Below are positions 1 to 9,357 of a stretch of DNA of 64,000 bases, piece by piece (the first letter of the stretch is position 1; every line of letters begins with the position of its first letter). Made by a program: the position numbers and the translations under genes. Location: contig JADJWC010000003.1 of the NCBI GenBank assembly GCA_016716565.1, positions 124,001 through 188,000 on the forward strand. The letters are read 5' to 3'. Origin of the DNA: a bacterium. GTDB taxonomy: Bacteria; Bacteroidota; Ignavibacteria; Ignavibacteriales; Ignavibacteriaceae. The notes beneath the pieces were generated by a model, which was given only the letters and a program-made list of their open reading frames with translations, searched no databases and was not told the origin of the DNA.

Positions 1-197
1 ATAAGCGGTGAAATTACTATAGAAAAATTTTCTGAAATAAGTGCCGGAATCTGGTAACAAATGGACTTACCGGCACCTGTTGGCAGGACAGCAAGAACAT
101 AATTATACTTTAATGCTGCTTCAATTATTTCAAGCTGACCATTTCGAAAGCTTTCATAACCAAAAAATTCCTTAAGTATTTTATCTGGCGTGCTCAG
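1..197 (-). CDS. recQ: ATP-dependent DNA helicase RecQ, N-terminal part (runs off window)
   Basis: The reverse strand encodes the start of a RecQ-family superfamily 2 helicase, which unwinds DNA 3'-5' in recombination and repair. The translation contains KILKEFFGYESFRNGQLEII, the RecQ motif 0 region, then the Walker A segment VLAVLPTGAGKSICYQIPAL and VISPL (motif Ia). The rest lies beyond base 1. The start is uncertain: the frame is open only back to a stop at 237-239 and contains no ATG, GTG or TTG before the FGY motif. A CTG at 195-197 falls where RecQ proteins usually begin. It is transcribed away from the propeller gene at 357 across a shared upstream region. The family call is firm; the start is a guess. 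Confidence 0.82.
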   Translation of the reverse strand, partial: MSTPDKILKEFFGYESFRNGQLEIIEAALKYNYVLAVLPTGAGKSICYQIPALISENFSIVISPL

Positions 198-240
198 TCC
201 GGTACCTTTTTTGCTTGTTATCTGACTTCTTGAAGTTTAT

Positions 241-262
241 TTTTGAATGAATTTATTCAAAA
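241..262. promoter_or_regulatory. Inverted repeat between divergent genes (possible operator)
   Basis: A perfect inverted repeat, TTTTGAAT (241-248) and ATTCAAAA (255-262), has a 6-base spacer and lies between recQ and the divergent secreted-protein gene. A further ATTCAAAA half-site lies at 293-300. Symmetry and position suggest a dimeric-regulator site. The region is very AT-rich, so chance is possible. Confidence 0.3.
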
Positions 263-356
263 TAAAAGAACCAAATTCACAATTAAAAATATATTCAAAA
301 ATTTATTCTAAACATTCAACGAAAAACACTAATTATATAAAAATCATAGGGAGACA

Positions 357-3138
357 TTGATGAAATTACTTTTTTATTCGCTGCTATTATTTTCCTCAGT
401 TAGCATTGGCTTCGCACAAACAACTTATACGGATATACTGATCGAGAATTCAGTATACTCTGAAGCACCAGAATACATTCAGCAAACAAAACCTTTTATA
501 AGACAGAGATGGTTTTTTGAGCAGAGAGCTTACCCGAATAATTTCATTCCTGAAAATGCATATGCGAATGCAATGAACCAGCGTAATGAATTAAGAATTC
601 AATATTCTGATAAAATGCCCGCTATTAATTGGGTCAGTCTTGGTCCTACTCCCGGCTATTATTTTAGTTATGGTAATATTTCCTCAAGAGTTGTTACAGG
701 TGCATACAATCCTGCAAATCCGAGTACGATTTACATTGGACCCGCAAATGGCGGTGTCTGGAAATCAACAGACAACGGAACTAACTGGGTCCCATTAACA
801 GATAACCAGCCATCTATGTCAATGGGTGCGATAGCTATTGATCCAACCAATCCGAATATTATTTATGCCGGGACCGGTGAAGCTACATACAGCGGTGCAT
901 CTTATTATGGCAGGGGATTATTAAAATCAACTGATGCTGGTGCAAACTGGCAGCATATCACAACCGGATTACCTTCCTCATCTTATTTTTCAAGAATTAA
1001 AATCAGACCGAATCATCCAACTGAAATACTAGCTGCGCTTGGAAATTCAGGATTGTACAGAAGTACAAACTCAGGACAAAGCTGGTCTGTTTTATTAAGT
1101 GGAAGATGTGATGATGTTGTTTTCACTTTTACAGGTGACACTGCATTTGCAGTAGGTTCAGGAATTGGTTTCAGAAGATCACTTGATGGCGGGCAATCAT
1201 TTTCAACTTTTGGAACAGGCTTAGGAACCGGAACCAGAACTCATTTTGATTTATGTCTTGCTCAGCCGGCTTTTATGTATGCTGCTGTTCATGGGAGCAA
1301 CACAGTAACGGTTTACAAATCAACAAATTCAGGTGCTAATTGGTCACAGCTTTCAACGTCATCATCATTCCAAAGTCAGGGAGGACAGGCTTGGTATGAT
1401 TTATATTGCAGAGTAAATCCTGTCAATCCAAATATTGTGTTTATCGGTACAATAGATATCTGGCGTTCAACTGATGGAACAACATTTACAAATATCACAA
1501 ACGGATACCAAGGCGGTTATGTTCATGTTGATCAACATTTTCTCTTTTTCCATCCTAATGATCCGAATACAATAATGTCTTGCAATGATGGTGGAATATG
1601 GCTATCTACTAACAGCGGAAATAGCTTTACCAATCTGAACCAGACTTTAACGCTCACGCAATTTTACAGGATAGCTGCTAGTCCTTTTTCTCCAAGCAGG
1701 ATACTGGGAGGAACGCAGGATAATGGGACTCAGCAAACCTATTCTGCTCTCAACTGGGCTGCTGCGTATGGTGGTGATGGAGGTGAAGTTTGCTTTAATC
1801 CTTTCAATGCAAACTTTATACTCGGTGAAACTCAGAACGGCGGAATTTTCAGAACAATTAACGGCGGAACTTCATGGAGCAGTGCTACAAGCGGAATTAG
1901 TACCAGCGAAAATGTGGCATGGGTTGCACCGATAATTGCACATCCTACCATTGATGGTACCTTTTATGTCGCAAGGCAAAGAGTCTATCGTTCAACAAAT
2001 AATGGTGGATCGTGGACGGCAATTTCAGCAAATGTTTATGGAACAAGTGCAGTCAGGGAAATGGCAATTAGTAAATCAAATCCACTTATTATGTACGCAA
2101 CGTCTGGAGCGAGTATATTACTTTCCACAGATGGCGGCGCAACATTCACGAATAAAACTTCTGGTCTTCCTGCACGAACAATAACTTCAGTTAATATTCA
2201 TCCAACCGATGAAAATATTGCTCTGATTACTTTCTCAGGATTCAGCACAAATAAAGTTTACAAAACAACTAATATGGGGACTTCATGGGTAAGTGTTCAT
2301 GGTAACTTACCCGATTCACCAGTTAATGATGGATTTATCTATACGCACGATACAGAATCCAAACACTTATTTTGTTGCTACTGACATTGGTGTTTTTCTA
2401 ACTCAAAATGATGGAACTACATGGGTTGAACTTCCGAACAATTTGCCGAATACAGTTATAATGCATCTTGATTATTCACACTCAAATCAAATGTTACGAG
2501 CAGGTACTCATGGCAGAGGTGTCTATGAAGCATTCATAGATTTTCAGATACCGGTTGAACTTACTTCATTCACCGCTGAAGCCGAAAAAAATATTGTTAC
2601 ACTGAATTGGAGTACTGCAACCGAAATAAATAACTCCGGCTTTGAAGTTGAGAGAAAACTAAAAAACCAGGAGTGGGATAAGATTGCATTTATTCCGGGT
2701 AAAGGAACAACAACTGAAATTCAGAACTACAGTTATTCGGATGATTATTCTTCGCTTCCTTATGAAGGAACCGTACTTTACAGGTTAAAACAAATTGATT
2801 ACGACGGAACATTTGAGTATTCTGAACAACTTGCGGTTAACTTAACATTTGTTCCTTCAGAATATTATGTGTCACAAAACTATCCGAATCCTTTCAATCC
2901 ATCTACGACAATAAAATATTCTTTGCCTGTTGAAAGCCAGGTTAAAATAAATATCTACAATTCACTTGGTGAAGTGATTGAAGATTTGGTTTCTAAAGTA
3001 CAGGATTCAGGCAACTATGAAGTGATATGGAGTGCACAGAATTATTCTTCGGGAATTTATTATTACTCATTTGAAGTAATTAGCACTGATGGTTTACAAT
3101 CTCACCGGGAAATGAAAAAGATAGTTTATTTGAAATAA
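357..3138 (+). CDS. Secreted beta-propeller (BNR/sortilin-like) protein with T9SS sorting domain, frameshifted
   Basis: The N-terminus is a signal peptide (hydrophobic stretch ending SIGFAQ). It is followed by many repeats of the BNR type, such as GVWKSTDNGTNW and LLKSTDAGANW, which form a sortilin/sialidase-like propeller. The C-terminus has a PVELTSF Ig-like module and a T9SS type A sorting domain (NYPNPFNPST, ending KKIVYLK). The first frame stops at 2384 just after THDTES, while the next frame carries on the same repeat (NPNTYFVATDIGVF). Reading one base further, near 2345-2362, joins them into about 926 residues. So there is one extra base (or two missing) here. It could be a true mutation or a sequencing error; nothing suggests programmed frameshifting. 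As written, the protein would lose its secretion signal. The ligand or substrate is unknown. Confidence 0.8.
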
Positions 3139-3160
3139 AAACAATTAAAGTTTTTTTTTG

Positions 3161-3190
3161 AAGGGATGCATTAAAATGCATCCCTTTTTT
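3161..3190 (+). terminator. Rho-independent terminator
   Basis: A 10-bp stem, AAGGGATGCA (3161-3170) with TGCATCCCTT (3177-3186), has a 6-base loop and a T run to 3190. It lies just after the stop of the frameshifted propeller gene. Confidence 0.85.
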
Positions 3191-3393
3191 AATTTGTGAT
3201 GGAAATCATTTCTCTTAATAATTACAATCATATCTCACGAAACTATAATTTCTGTGCTATTAAAACATCTTTATTATCTTTAACTTTGAAGTGTATTTAT
3301 TAAAAATTTATTTAAGATAGCGACGCCGCTAAGCAATGACTATCCCGCAAGACAAGCACACAGATTAATCTTCAGAAAGAAACAGGTACACCA

Positions 3394-4329
3394 ATGCCAG
3401 AAAAAGAATTAAAGTTAGAAGACTTATTAAAATCATCTCCCAAAGCAGTTGATCAGGACTCAATAAAAGAAATAGCAATAATCGGTGCTGGTGTAATGGG
3501 GCAGGGAATAGCACAGACTATTTCAGCTGCTGGTTTAGATGTTTTATTAATTGAAAAAGGAGAGAAACAGCTTAAACAATCAAAAGCAATGCTCTCCGAG
3601 ACAATGGATCGTGAAATTAAACGCTGGGCAATGACCAAATCTGAGAAGAAAGCAATTCTCAGCAGGATAATTTGGGATACAACCTTAGATAAAATATCAG
3701 ATCGTGATCTGATTATTGAGGCAGTTGATGAAGATTACAATCTTAAAGTTGAAATTTTTACTCAATTAGATCAAAAGGCCAGGAAGGACTGTATTTTTGT
3801 TTCAAATTCCTCAACTCTTAGTCTCACAAAGATTTCCGAAAAGACAAGTAGACCTGATAAAATGATCGGACTGCACTTTCTGAACCCGGTTCCAAAAATT
3901 CCTGTAGTGGAAGTTGTGAAGTGTCTTCATACTTCAACCGAAACAATTGCCCGGGTAAAAACTTTTATTTCAAATATTGGTAAAACTCCTGTTGAAGTTT
4001 ATGAGTATCCCGGGTTTGTAACTACACGTGCAATTGTTCCTCTGCTAAACGAGGCAATGCACATTTTACTGGAAGGTGTTGCAACAGCAAAAGATATCGA
4101 CACTGCGATGAAACTTGGTTATAATTTCCAGATGGGACCGCTTGAAATGGCTGATAGTATGGGACTTGACGAAGTTCTTGCCTGGATGGAAACACTTTGG
4201 AAAACTCTTGGCGAACCAAGATACCGCGCCTGTCCGATTTTACGAAAGCTCGTCCGTGAAATGAAACTTGGAAAGAAAACCGGCGAGGGATTTTACAAAT
4301 ATGACGAGCACGGAAACATTATAGGATAA
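3394..4329 (+). CDS. 3-hydroxyacyl-CoA (3-hydroxybutyryl-CoA type) dehydrogenase
   Basis: This is a 311-residue NAD-dependent dehydrogenase that would interconvert 3-hydroxyacyl-CoA and 3-oxoacyl-CoA. The Rossmann motif GAGVMGQGIAQ is at about residues 31-41. SNSSTLSLT and LHFLNPVP supply the catalytic Ser/His region, and the C-terminal helical domain ends in KKTGEGFYKYDEHG. It carries about 25 extra N-terminal residues compared with typical stand-alone enzymes of about 282. The family's usual GFVVNR reads GFVTTR here, so the usual Asn is Thr; this may alter activity. It is followed after 29 bases by acetate kinase, which fits a fermentative or butanoate-type acyl-CoA pathway. The family is secure; the exact substrate is inferred. 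Confidence 0.88.
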   Translation: MPEKELKLEDLLKSSPKAVDQDSIKEIAIIGAGVMGQGIAQTISAAGLDVLLIEKGEKQLKQSKAMLSETMDREIKRWAMTKSEKKAILSRIIWDTTLDKISDRDLIIEAVDEDYNLKVEIFTQLDQKARKDCIFVSNSSTLSLTKISEKTSRPDKMIGLHFLNPVPKIPVVEVVKCLHTSTETIARVKTFISNIGKTPVEVYEYPGFVTTRAIVPLLNEAMHILLEGVATAKDIDTAMKLGYNFQMGPLEMADSMGLDEVLAWMETLWKTLGEPRYRACPILRKLVREMKLGKKTGEGFYKYDEHGNIIG

Positions 4330-4358
4330 CATTTTTTAATTTATATCAAAGAAATAAA

Positions 4359-5558
4359 ATGAAAGTATTAGTATTAAACTGCGGCAGCTCATCGATAAAA
4401 TATCAACTTATCAATACAGAAACCGAAACTGCACTTGCAAAAGGTCTGGTTGAAAGAATTGGAATGACAGGAGCGGTTTTATCCCATTCAAGACATGATG
4501 GCAATAGTATAAAGATAGCAGGTGAAATTCTTGATCATCAAATAGCCATCGAATATGTAATCGCAATATTGCTAAGTCCAAACCACGGTGTTATAAAAGA
4601 TGTAAAAGAAATTGATGCTGTCGGACATCGGGTTGTACACGGTGGTGAATCTTTTACAGGTTCAGTTTTAATTACTGATGAAGTGATTAAAGTACTTCAG
4701 GAGAATATTGAACTGGCTCCACTGCATAATCCACCAAATATAAAAGGTATTCAGGCAACAATTAGACTACTTCCAAACACACCTCAGGTTGGTGTTTTCG
4801 ATACAGCATTCCACTCGAAAATGCCGCCTCGTTCATATCTGTACGGCATTCCATATGAGTTGTACAAGAAATATAAAATCAGACGATACGGTTTCCATGG
4901 AACATCTCATCTTTACGTTTCAAAGATAGCCGCACAGATGATGGGTAAAGATATTTCTCAATTGAAAATAGTAACAGCACATCTTGGTAATGGCTGCAGT
5001 ATGGCTGCCGTTGATAACGGCATCTCAGTAGATACTACTATGGGATTCACACCATTGGAAGGTCTATTAATGGGCACTCGAAGTGGTGATCTGGATCCTT
5101 CACTAATTTTATACATTATGGGCAAAGAAGGCTTATCGTTGAGCGAAGCAGGAACACTTCTAAACAAACATTCCGGGCTGATTGGAATAAGTGGAGAAAG
5201 CAGTGATATGCGTGAGATTCTCGCATCTGTAAAAGATGAACAAAAACGAGCTATATATGCTTTTGAAATCTTTTGCTACAGAATTAAGAAGTATGTCGGT
5301 GCATACTCAGCCGCTATGGGAGGTCTGGATGCATTGGTATTCACCGGTGGCATTGGTGAAAATTCACCTGAAGTTAGAGAAGAAGTTTGTAAGAATATGG
5401 AATTTCTTGGTATAAAGCTCGATAAGCTAAAAAATGAAAACCGTGAAAATGTTATTTCTGATAATTCTTCAAGAGTTAAAGTATACAGGATACCTACAAA
5501 TGAAGAATTGGTAATAGCAATGGATACTTCAAAAATTGTTGGTAATCCAGTTCAATAA
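4359..5558 (+). CDS. ackA: Acetate kinase
   Basis: The 399-residue protein catalyses acetyl phosphate + ADP to acetate + ATP. It opens with VLVLNCGSSSIKYQLI, the acetate kinase family signature, and contains VGHRVVHGG, FDTAFH, YGFHGTSH, TAHLGNGCS (phosphate-binding loop) and FTGGIGENS. Its length is normal for the family. No phosphotransacetylase gene is in the window. It lies 29 bases after the hydroxyacyl-CoA dehydrogenase and 67 bases before the SDR gene, so co-transcription is likely. Confidence 0.96.
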   Translation: MKVLVLNCGSSSIKYQLINTETETALAKGLVERIGMTGAVLSHSRHDGNSIKIAGEILDHQIAIEYVIAILLSPNHGVIKDVKEIDAVGHRVVHGGESFTGSVLITDEVIKVLQENIELAPLHNPPNIKGIQATIRLLPNTPQVGVFDTAFHSKMPPRSYLYGIPYELYKKYKIRRYGFHGTSHLYVSKIAAQMMGKDISQLKIVTAHLGNGCSMAAVDNGISVDTTMGFTPLEGLLMGTRSGDLDPSLILYIMGKEGLSLSEAGTLLNKHSGLIGISGESSDMREILASVKDEQKRAIYAFEIFCYRIKKYVGAYSAAMGGLDALVFTGGIGENSPEVREEVCKNMEFLGIKLDKLKNENRENVISDNSSRVKVYRIPTNEELVIAMDTSKIVGNPVQ

Positions 5559-5625
5559 TTAAAATAATTATCTTATTTTAATTCCTGCCAATCACTTTAT
5601 CTTTAATAAATATAAAAGGCATACT

Positions 5626-6417
5626 GTGGAAACAGGACTCAAAGGAAAAACTGTTTTAATTACTGCATCCAGTATGGGAATCGGAAAAGCAACAGCTGAG
5701 CTATTTGCAGAGGAAGGATGTCGGGTTGCGATTTCTTCCCGATCAAAAGAAAATCTTTTATCTACATCAAAAGAGTTGAAAGAAAAATACAATACGGATG
5801 CTTTTTGGTCAGTATGCGATTTGAACAAACAGAAGGATATTGAGAGTACATTCAATGCTGTCAATTCGCATTTCGGTAATATTGATATTCTAGTAAATAA
5901 TTGCGGTGGACCAATTCCTGGATTATTTCAGGAACTTGAAGAAGAAGACTGGAACTTAGCATATGATCAGGTTCTCCTCAGTGTAGTAAGATTTTCCAAG
6001 CTCGTTCTGCCGGGGATGATGGCAAATTACTGGGGGAGGATAATTAACATAACCTCAATCTCTGTAAAGCAGCCTGTTGATAATTTAATACTTTCAAATT
6101 CTATGCGTGCCGCTGTGACAGGATTTACAAAATCACTCAGCAATGAAGTTGCAAAATTCAATATAACTGTAAATAGTGTGGCTCCCGGGATGACATTGAC
6201 AAACAGATTGTATGAACTCGCTGTTGTTGAAGGAAAAGAAAAAGGAAAATCACACGAGGAAATTCTGGTTGAAATGGCAAAACGTGTTCCGCTGAACAGA
6301 CTTGCAAAACCAGAGGAGATTGCCTCGGTTGTTGTATTTCTTGGATCAAAGCAAGCAAGTTATGTTAATGGTGTCACTATCCACGTTGATGGTGGTTATA
6401 TTAAAAGTGTTTTTTAA
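5626..6417 (+). CDS. SDR-family protein with substituted catalytic Tyr and Lys
   Basis: A 263-residue short-chain dehydrogenase/reductase-like protein starting at GTG. The cofactor motif is TASSMGIG (residues 13-20), where the first Gly of TGxxxGxG is Ala. NNCGG follows at about 91-95, and the C-terminus ends in the family pattern NGVTIHVDGG. The catalytic Ser is present (S144), but the positions of the YxxxK pair, 13 and 17 residues on, are Ser157 and Arg161 within LSNSMRAAV. Some FabG-like SDR subgroups share this change, so it is probably not a sequence error. A classical oxidoreductase mechanism is doubtful. It lies 21 bases before the flavoprotein gene and may be co-transcribed with it. 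Confidence 0.85.
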   Translation: METGLKGKTVLITASSMGIGKATAELFAEEGCRVAISSRSKENLLSTSKELKEKYNTDAFWSVCDLNKQKDIESTFNAVNSHFGNIDILVNNCGGPIPGLFQELEEEDWNLAYDQVLLSVVRFSKLVLPGMMANYWGRIINITSISVKQPVDNLILSNSMRAAVTGFTKSLSNEVAKFNITVNSVAPGMTLTNRLYELAVVEGKEKGKSHEEILVEMAKRVPLNRLAKPEEIASVVVFLGSKQASYVNGVTIHVDGGYIKSVF

Positions 6418-6438
6418 TAGGAGGCAAAAAAACTAAGA

Positions 6439-7992
6439 ATGAAATATCAAATTGAAATAATTATCCCACCGGATAAGATAAATGAAGAAGGTTTTTTCAG
6501 ATACATTGCATCACGAAAATTAGGTGTCAGACCAGATTCAATTACCTCGATTGTCCCAATCCGCAGATCAATCGATGCCCGTAAAAGTCCGGTCTTTCAT
6601 ATGTTTGTAGATGTTTACGTTGGTGAACATCCTTCGTTGGAAAAACCACGGTATATTTATAATCACGTTGACGATAAAAAGAAAGTAATTATAATTGGTT
6701 TTGGGCCATCTGGAATTTATGCGGCACTGCGATTAATTGAGCTTGGAATAAAACCGGTTATTATTGAACGAGGGAAAGATATTCAGACAAGAAGACGCGA
6801 TCTGAAATCACTTCAAAGAGAACAAGTTGTTAATCCGGATTCGAATTATTGCTTTGGTGAAGGCGGAGCAGGAACTTACAGTGATGGTAAACTTTATACA
6901 AGAGCTGTAAAGAGAGGAAATGTTTCAAAAGTATTAGAAATCTTAGTTCAGCACGGCGCACACCCGGATATAATGATAGATACTCATCCTCATATTGGCT
7001 CAAATAAATTACCAATAATCATAGCAAATGTCAGACAAACCATTCTTGATGCGGGTGGTGAAATCCACTATTCTTCGCGTGTAACCGATTTCATTATTAA
7101 GATCAAGAAACTTAAAGGAGTTGTTGTCAATTCTAAACAGGAATATTTTGGAGATGCTGTTATTCTTGCAGCAGGTCATTCCGCCCGGGATATTTTTAGT
7201 ATTCTCGATAAGAAAAAAATTAAAATCGAAGCAAAACCATTTGCAATGGGAGTGAGGATTGAGCATCCCCAGCCATTGATTAATGAAATTCAATATCACG
7301 TAAAAGTTAAACCTGAAAACCTTCCATCAGCAAACTACAGTCTTTCGACAAACGTTGATGGATCCGGAGTGTATTCATTTTGCATGTGCCCCGGAGGAAT
7401 TGTGATTCCAGCGGTAACTGCTCCAGGTGAAATTGTCGTTAATGGTATGTCAATGGCCAGGAGAGATTCTCCGTTTGCAAATTCCGGGCTTGTTGTTGAA
7501 ATAAAAGAAAATGAATGGAAGAGTTCTGAGGAAGATGCCTCACCGTTCGGTGCATTGATTCTTCAACAGAATTTAGAGCGTCATGCGTTCAAACTTGCCG
7601 GTAGTTCATTATCTGCACCTGCTCAAAGAGCCACTGATTTTATTGATAAAAAAATTTCTCAATCATTACCAAAATCTTCATACATTCCCGGACTGACGTC
7701 TGTCAGACTCGATGAAGAGCTTCCACTTTTCATAGTTAAAAGACTCAGGCTTGCATTAAAAGATTTTAACAGAAGAATGAATGGATATTTGACCAATGAA
7801 GCTGTACTGGTTGGTGTTGAAAGCAGAACAAGTTCTCCTATAAGAGTTCCAAGAGACAGAGAGACTTTTATGCACGTCGAACTGAACGGTTTATTTCCTT
7901 GTGGTGAAGGTGCCGGTTATGCCGGAGGAATCGTTTCTTCTGCGATCGATGGCGAGAACTGTGCCAATGCTGTAAGCAAGTTTTTGAGTTGA
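6439..7992 (+). CDS. FAD-dependent dehydrogenase, COG2509 type
   Basis: This 517-residue flavoprotein has an N-terminal domain of about 80 residues, then a dinucleotide-binding motif IIGFGPSGIYAALRLIELG ending in an acidic residue (IIERG). It also has CFGEGGAGTYSDGKL and a C-terminal FPCGEGAGYAGGIVSSAIDG. These match uncharacterised FAD-dependent dehydrogenases related to the HI0933/GidA-like fold. A Shine-Dalgarno-like AGGAGG (6419-6424) precedes the ATG by 14 bases. Its substrate is unknown. The family assignment is strong. Confidence 0.85.
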   Translation: MKYQIEIIIPPDKINEEGFFRYIASRKLGVRPDSITSIVPIRRSIDARKSPVFHMFVDVYVGEHPSLEKPRYIYNHVDDKKKVIIIGFGPSGIYAALRLIELGIKPVIIERGKDIQTRRRDLKSLQREQVVNPDSNYCFGEGGAGTYSDGKLYTRAVKRGNVSKVLEILVQHGAHPDIMIDTHPHIGSNKLPIIIANVRQTILDAGGEIHYSSRVTDFIIKIKKLKGVVVNSKQEYFGDAVILAAGHSARDIFSILDKKKIKIEAKPFAMGVRIEHPQPLINEIQYHVKVKPENLPSANYSLSTNVDGSGVYSFCMCPGGIVIPAVTAPGEIVVNGMSMARRDSPFANSGLVVEIKENEWKSSEEDASPFGALILQQNLERHAFKLAGSSLSAPAQRATDFIDKKISQSLPKSSYIPGLTSVRLDEELPLFIVKRLRLALKDFNRRMNGYLTNEAVLVGVESRTSSPIRVPRDRETFMHVELNGLFPCGEGAGYAGGIVSSAIDGENCANAVSKFLS

Positions 7993-8011
7993 TCTTGTTT
8001 TATGAAAATTA

Positions 8012-8046
8012 AAATAAAAAAGCCCGATAGTTAGTGCTACCGGGCT
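8012..8046 (-). terminator. Rho-independent terminator of yceI
   Basis: Read on the minus strand, AGCCCGGTAG pairs with CTATCGGGCT (10 bp, one G-U) around a 6-base loop, followed by TTTTTATTTTAATTTT. It serves the minus-strand yceI gene. The arms are at 8021-8030 and 8037-8046, and the stem may also stop transcription of the plus-strand flavoprotein gene. Confidence 0.8.
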
Positions 8047-8099
8047 GATCAGCTGTCTGAAAGGAGGCTAAAATCAGACTTGCTGAAAAACTATATTTA

Positions 8100-8645
8100 T
8101 TATGCAGCTTTTACAGCTTCATTAACTTTATTGAACTCTGCAAGTATTTCAATTTTTACTTCGTTACTTACAACAACTCCGCCTGCTTCAGTCAAAGCAT
8201 TCCACTGCAAGCCGAAATCAAATCGATTTAATTTGCCGCGGACTTCAAATCCTGCTACCTGTATATTTCCGAATCCAGCAACAGTTCCATTGTAAATTAC
8301 ATCCAGTGTAATTTCTTTTGATTTACCACGAATAGTAAGGTCTCCTTTTACTTGCATTTCGTGATCTGAAATTTTCTTTATTGATTTTGACACGAAAGTC
8401 ATTTTTGGATGATTTTCACCATCAAAGAAATCAGCAGATTTTAAGTGAGTATCTCTCTGATCATTTTTAGTGCTTATACTGTTAATATCAGCTTCAAAGT
8501 TGATTTTCGCATCGCTGAAATCGTCTTTATTGGTTTCAATTGTTGCATCAAATGTTTTGAAATGACCTGTAACTGTTGAAACAACGAGGTGTTTAACCTT
8601 AAAGTTTATTTCCGAATGAGCCGGATCGATTTTCCATGTATTCAT
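8100..8645 (-). CDS. YceI family protein
   Basis: This 181-residue protein matches the YceI family of lipocalin-like beta-barrels that bind isoprenoid or other hydrophobic ligands. It begins WKIDPAHSEINFKVKHLVVSTVTGHF, the usual opening, followed by HLKSADFFDGENHPKMTF and GDLTIRGKSKEITLDV. Unlike E. coli YceI it has no signal peptide, so it is probably cytoplasmic. AGGAG lies before the ATG. A Crp/Fnr-type regulator gene lies immediately upstream and a candidate regulatory site separates them. The role is uncertain within a well-defined family. Confidence 0.92.
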   Translation of the reverse strand: MNTWKIDPAHSEINFKVKHLVVSTVTGHFKTFDATIETNKDDFSDAKINFEADINSISTKNDQRDTHLKSADFFDGENHPKMTFVSKSIKKISDHEMQVKGDLTIRGKSKEITLDVIYNGTVAGFGNIQVAGFEVRGKLNRFDFGLQWNALTEAGGVVVSNEVKIEILAEFNKVNEAVKAA

Positions 8646-8693
8646 TTTATTACTCCTTTATTTATTGATTACTATTTGAATTAATAACTATAA

Positions 8694-8701
8694 CAAAAAT
8701 A
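8694..8701 (-). promoter_or_regulatory. Candidate -7 promoter element for yceI
   Basis: On the minus strand TATTTTTG matches the Bacteroidota -7 consensus TAnnTTTG, about 50 bases before the yceI start. No clear -33 TTG was found at the expected distance, which would suit activator dependence. Confidence 0.3.
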
Positions 8702-8729
8702 TCAGGAGTAAAGTTCCACCGCATTCACA

Positions 8730-8760
8730 TATGTTAAAAAAGGAGGTTAACCTATGTTAA
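8730..8760. promoter_or_regulatory. Palindrome flanked by direct repeats upstream of yceI
   Basis: The perfect palindrome AGGTTAACCT (8744-8753) lies between two copies of TATGTTAA (8730-8737 and 8753-8760), whose starts are 23 bases apart, about two helical turns. It sits between the Crp/Fnr-type gene and the yceI promoter element. This looks like a regulator-binding arrangement; the regulator is inferred. Confidence 0.35.
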
Positions 8761-8772
8761 TTTCAGTAAAGT

Positions 8773-9357
8773 TTACGGCTGTGAGAGTTCTTTTCGGATT
8801 CTACTTAAGGATTGGGGAGTGATACCGAGATACGACGCTATCTGGTTTTGCGGCACTAATTCGAAGAGTTTGGGATATGTTGCAATAAATTTCAGGTACT
8901 TTTCTTCTGCTGAAGCGCTGAGTGAATCAACTATTCTCTGATGAGTTGCAATATGGTTCGACTCAATAAGTATTCGGAAAAATCTTTCCATTTTAGGACA
9001 TTCATCCAGCAATTTCTCTCTGGCTGATTTTTCTAACAACAGGATTTCGGAACTCTGCAGAGCGTCAATATTATACACCGCTGGTTTACCTGAGAGAAAG
9101 CTGTTTAGATCAGAGACCCACCAATCTTCGATTGCAAATTGAACGATGTGCTCAGTTCCTTTATCATCTATTGTGTATTCGCGTAAGCAGCCGGAATTCA
9201 CAAATCCAATATATCTGCATACCTCACCTTCGTTGAGAAGAAATTGTTTCTTTCTTACTTTCTTAGGGATGAAGAATTTTTTTACAATATCAAACTCATC
9301 ATCAGTTAAATGAGTTCTTTTTTCGATATGTTCACGGAGAAGGTCAAACATCGTCAA
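8773..9357 (-). CDS. Crp/Fnr family transcriptional regulator
   Basis: A 194-residue regulator with an N-terminal cyclic-nucleotide-binding-like beta-roll (KKQFLLNEGEVCRYIGFVNSGCLREY) and a C-terminal helix-turn-helix, NQIASYLGITPQSLSRIRKEL. It resembles the short Bacteroidota Crp-like regulators. The few cysteines are not arranged as an Fnr iron-sulfur cluster site. It overlaps the RNA methyltransferase gene by 4 bases (ATGA), so it is translated from the same transcript. A likely target is yceI just downstream. The effector is unknown. Confidence 0.88.
   Translation of the reverse strand: MTMFDLLREHIEKRTHLTDDEFDIVKKFFIPKKVRKKQFLLNEGEVCRYIGFVNSGCLREYTIDDKGTEHIVQFAIEDWWVSDLNSFLSGKPAVYNIDALQSSEILLLEKSAREKLLDECPKMERFFRILIESNHIATHQRIVDSLSASAEEKYLKFIATYPKLFELVPQNQIASYLGITPQSLSRIRKELSQP

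Noticed and set aside
2293..2384. Programmed +1 frameshift in the propeller gene
   Set aside because: No slippery codon followed by a stop, no internal Shine-Dalgarno and no downstream structure near the join; an indel explains it better.
3281..3288. TAACTTTG as promoter of the hydroxyacyl-CoA dehydrogenase gene
   Set aside because: It matches the -7 consensus but has no -33 TTG at a proper distance and lies over 100 bases from the start.
8080..8295. Plus-strand frame opposite yceI
   Set aside because: It is antisense to a well-supported YceI gene and resembles no family.
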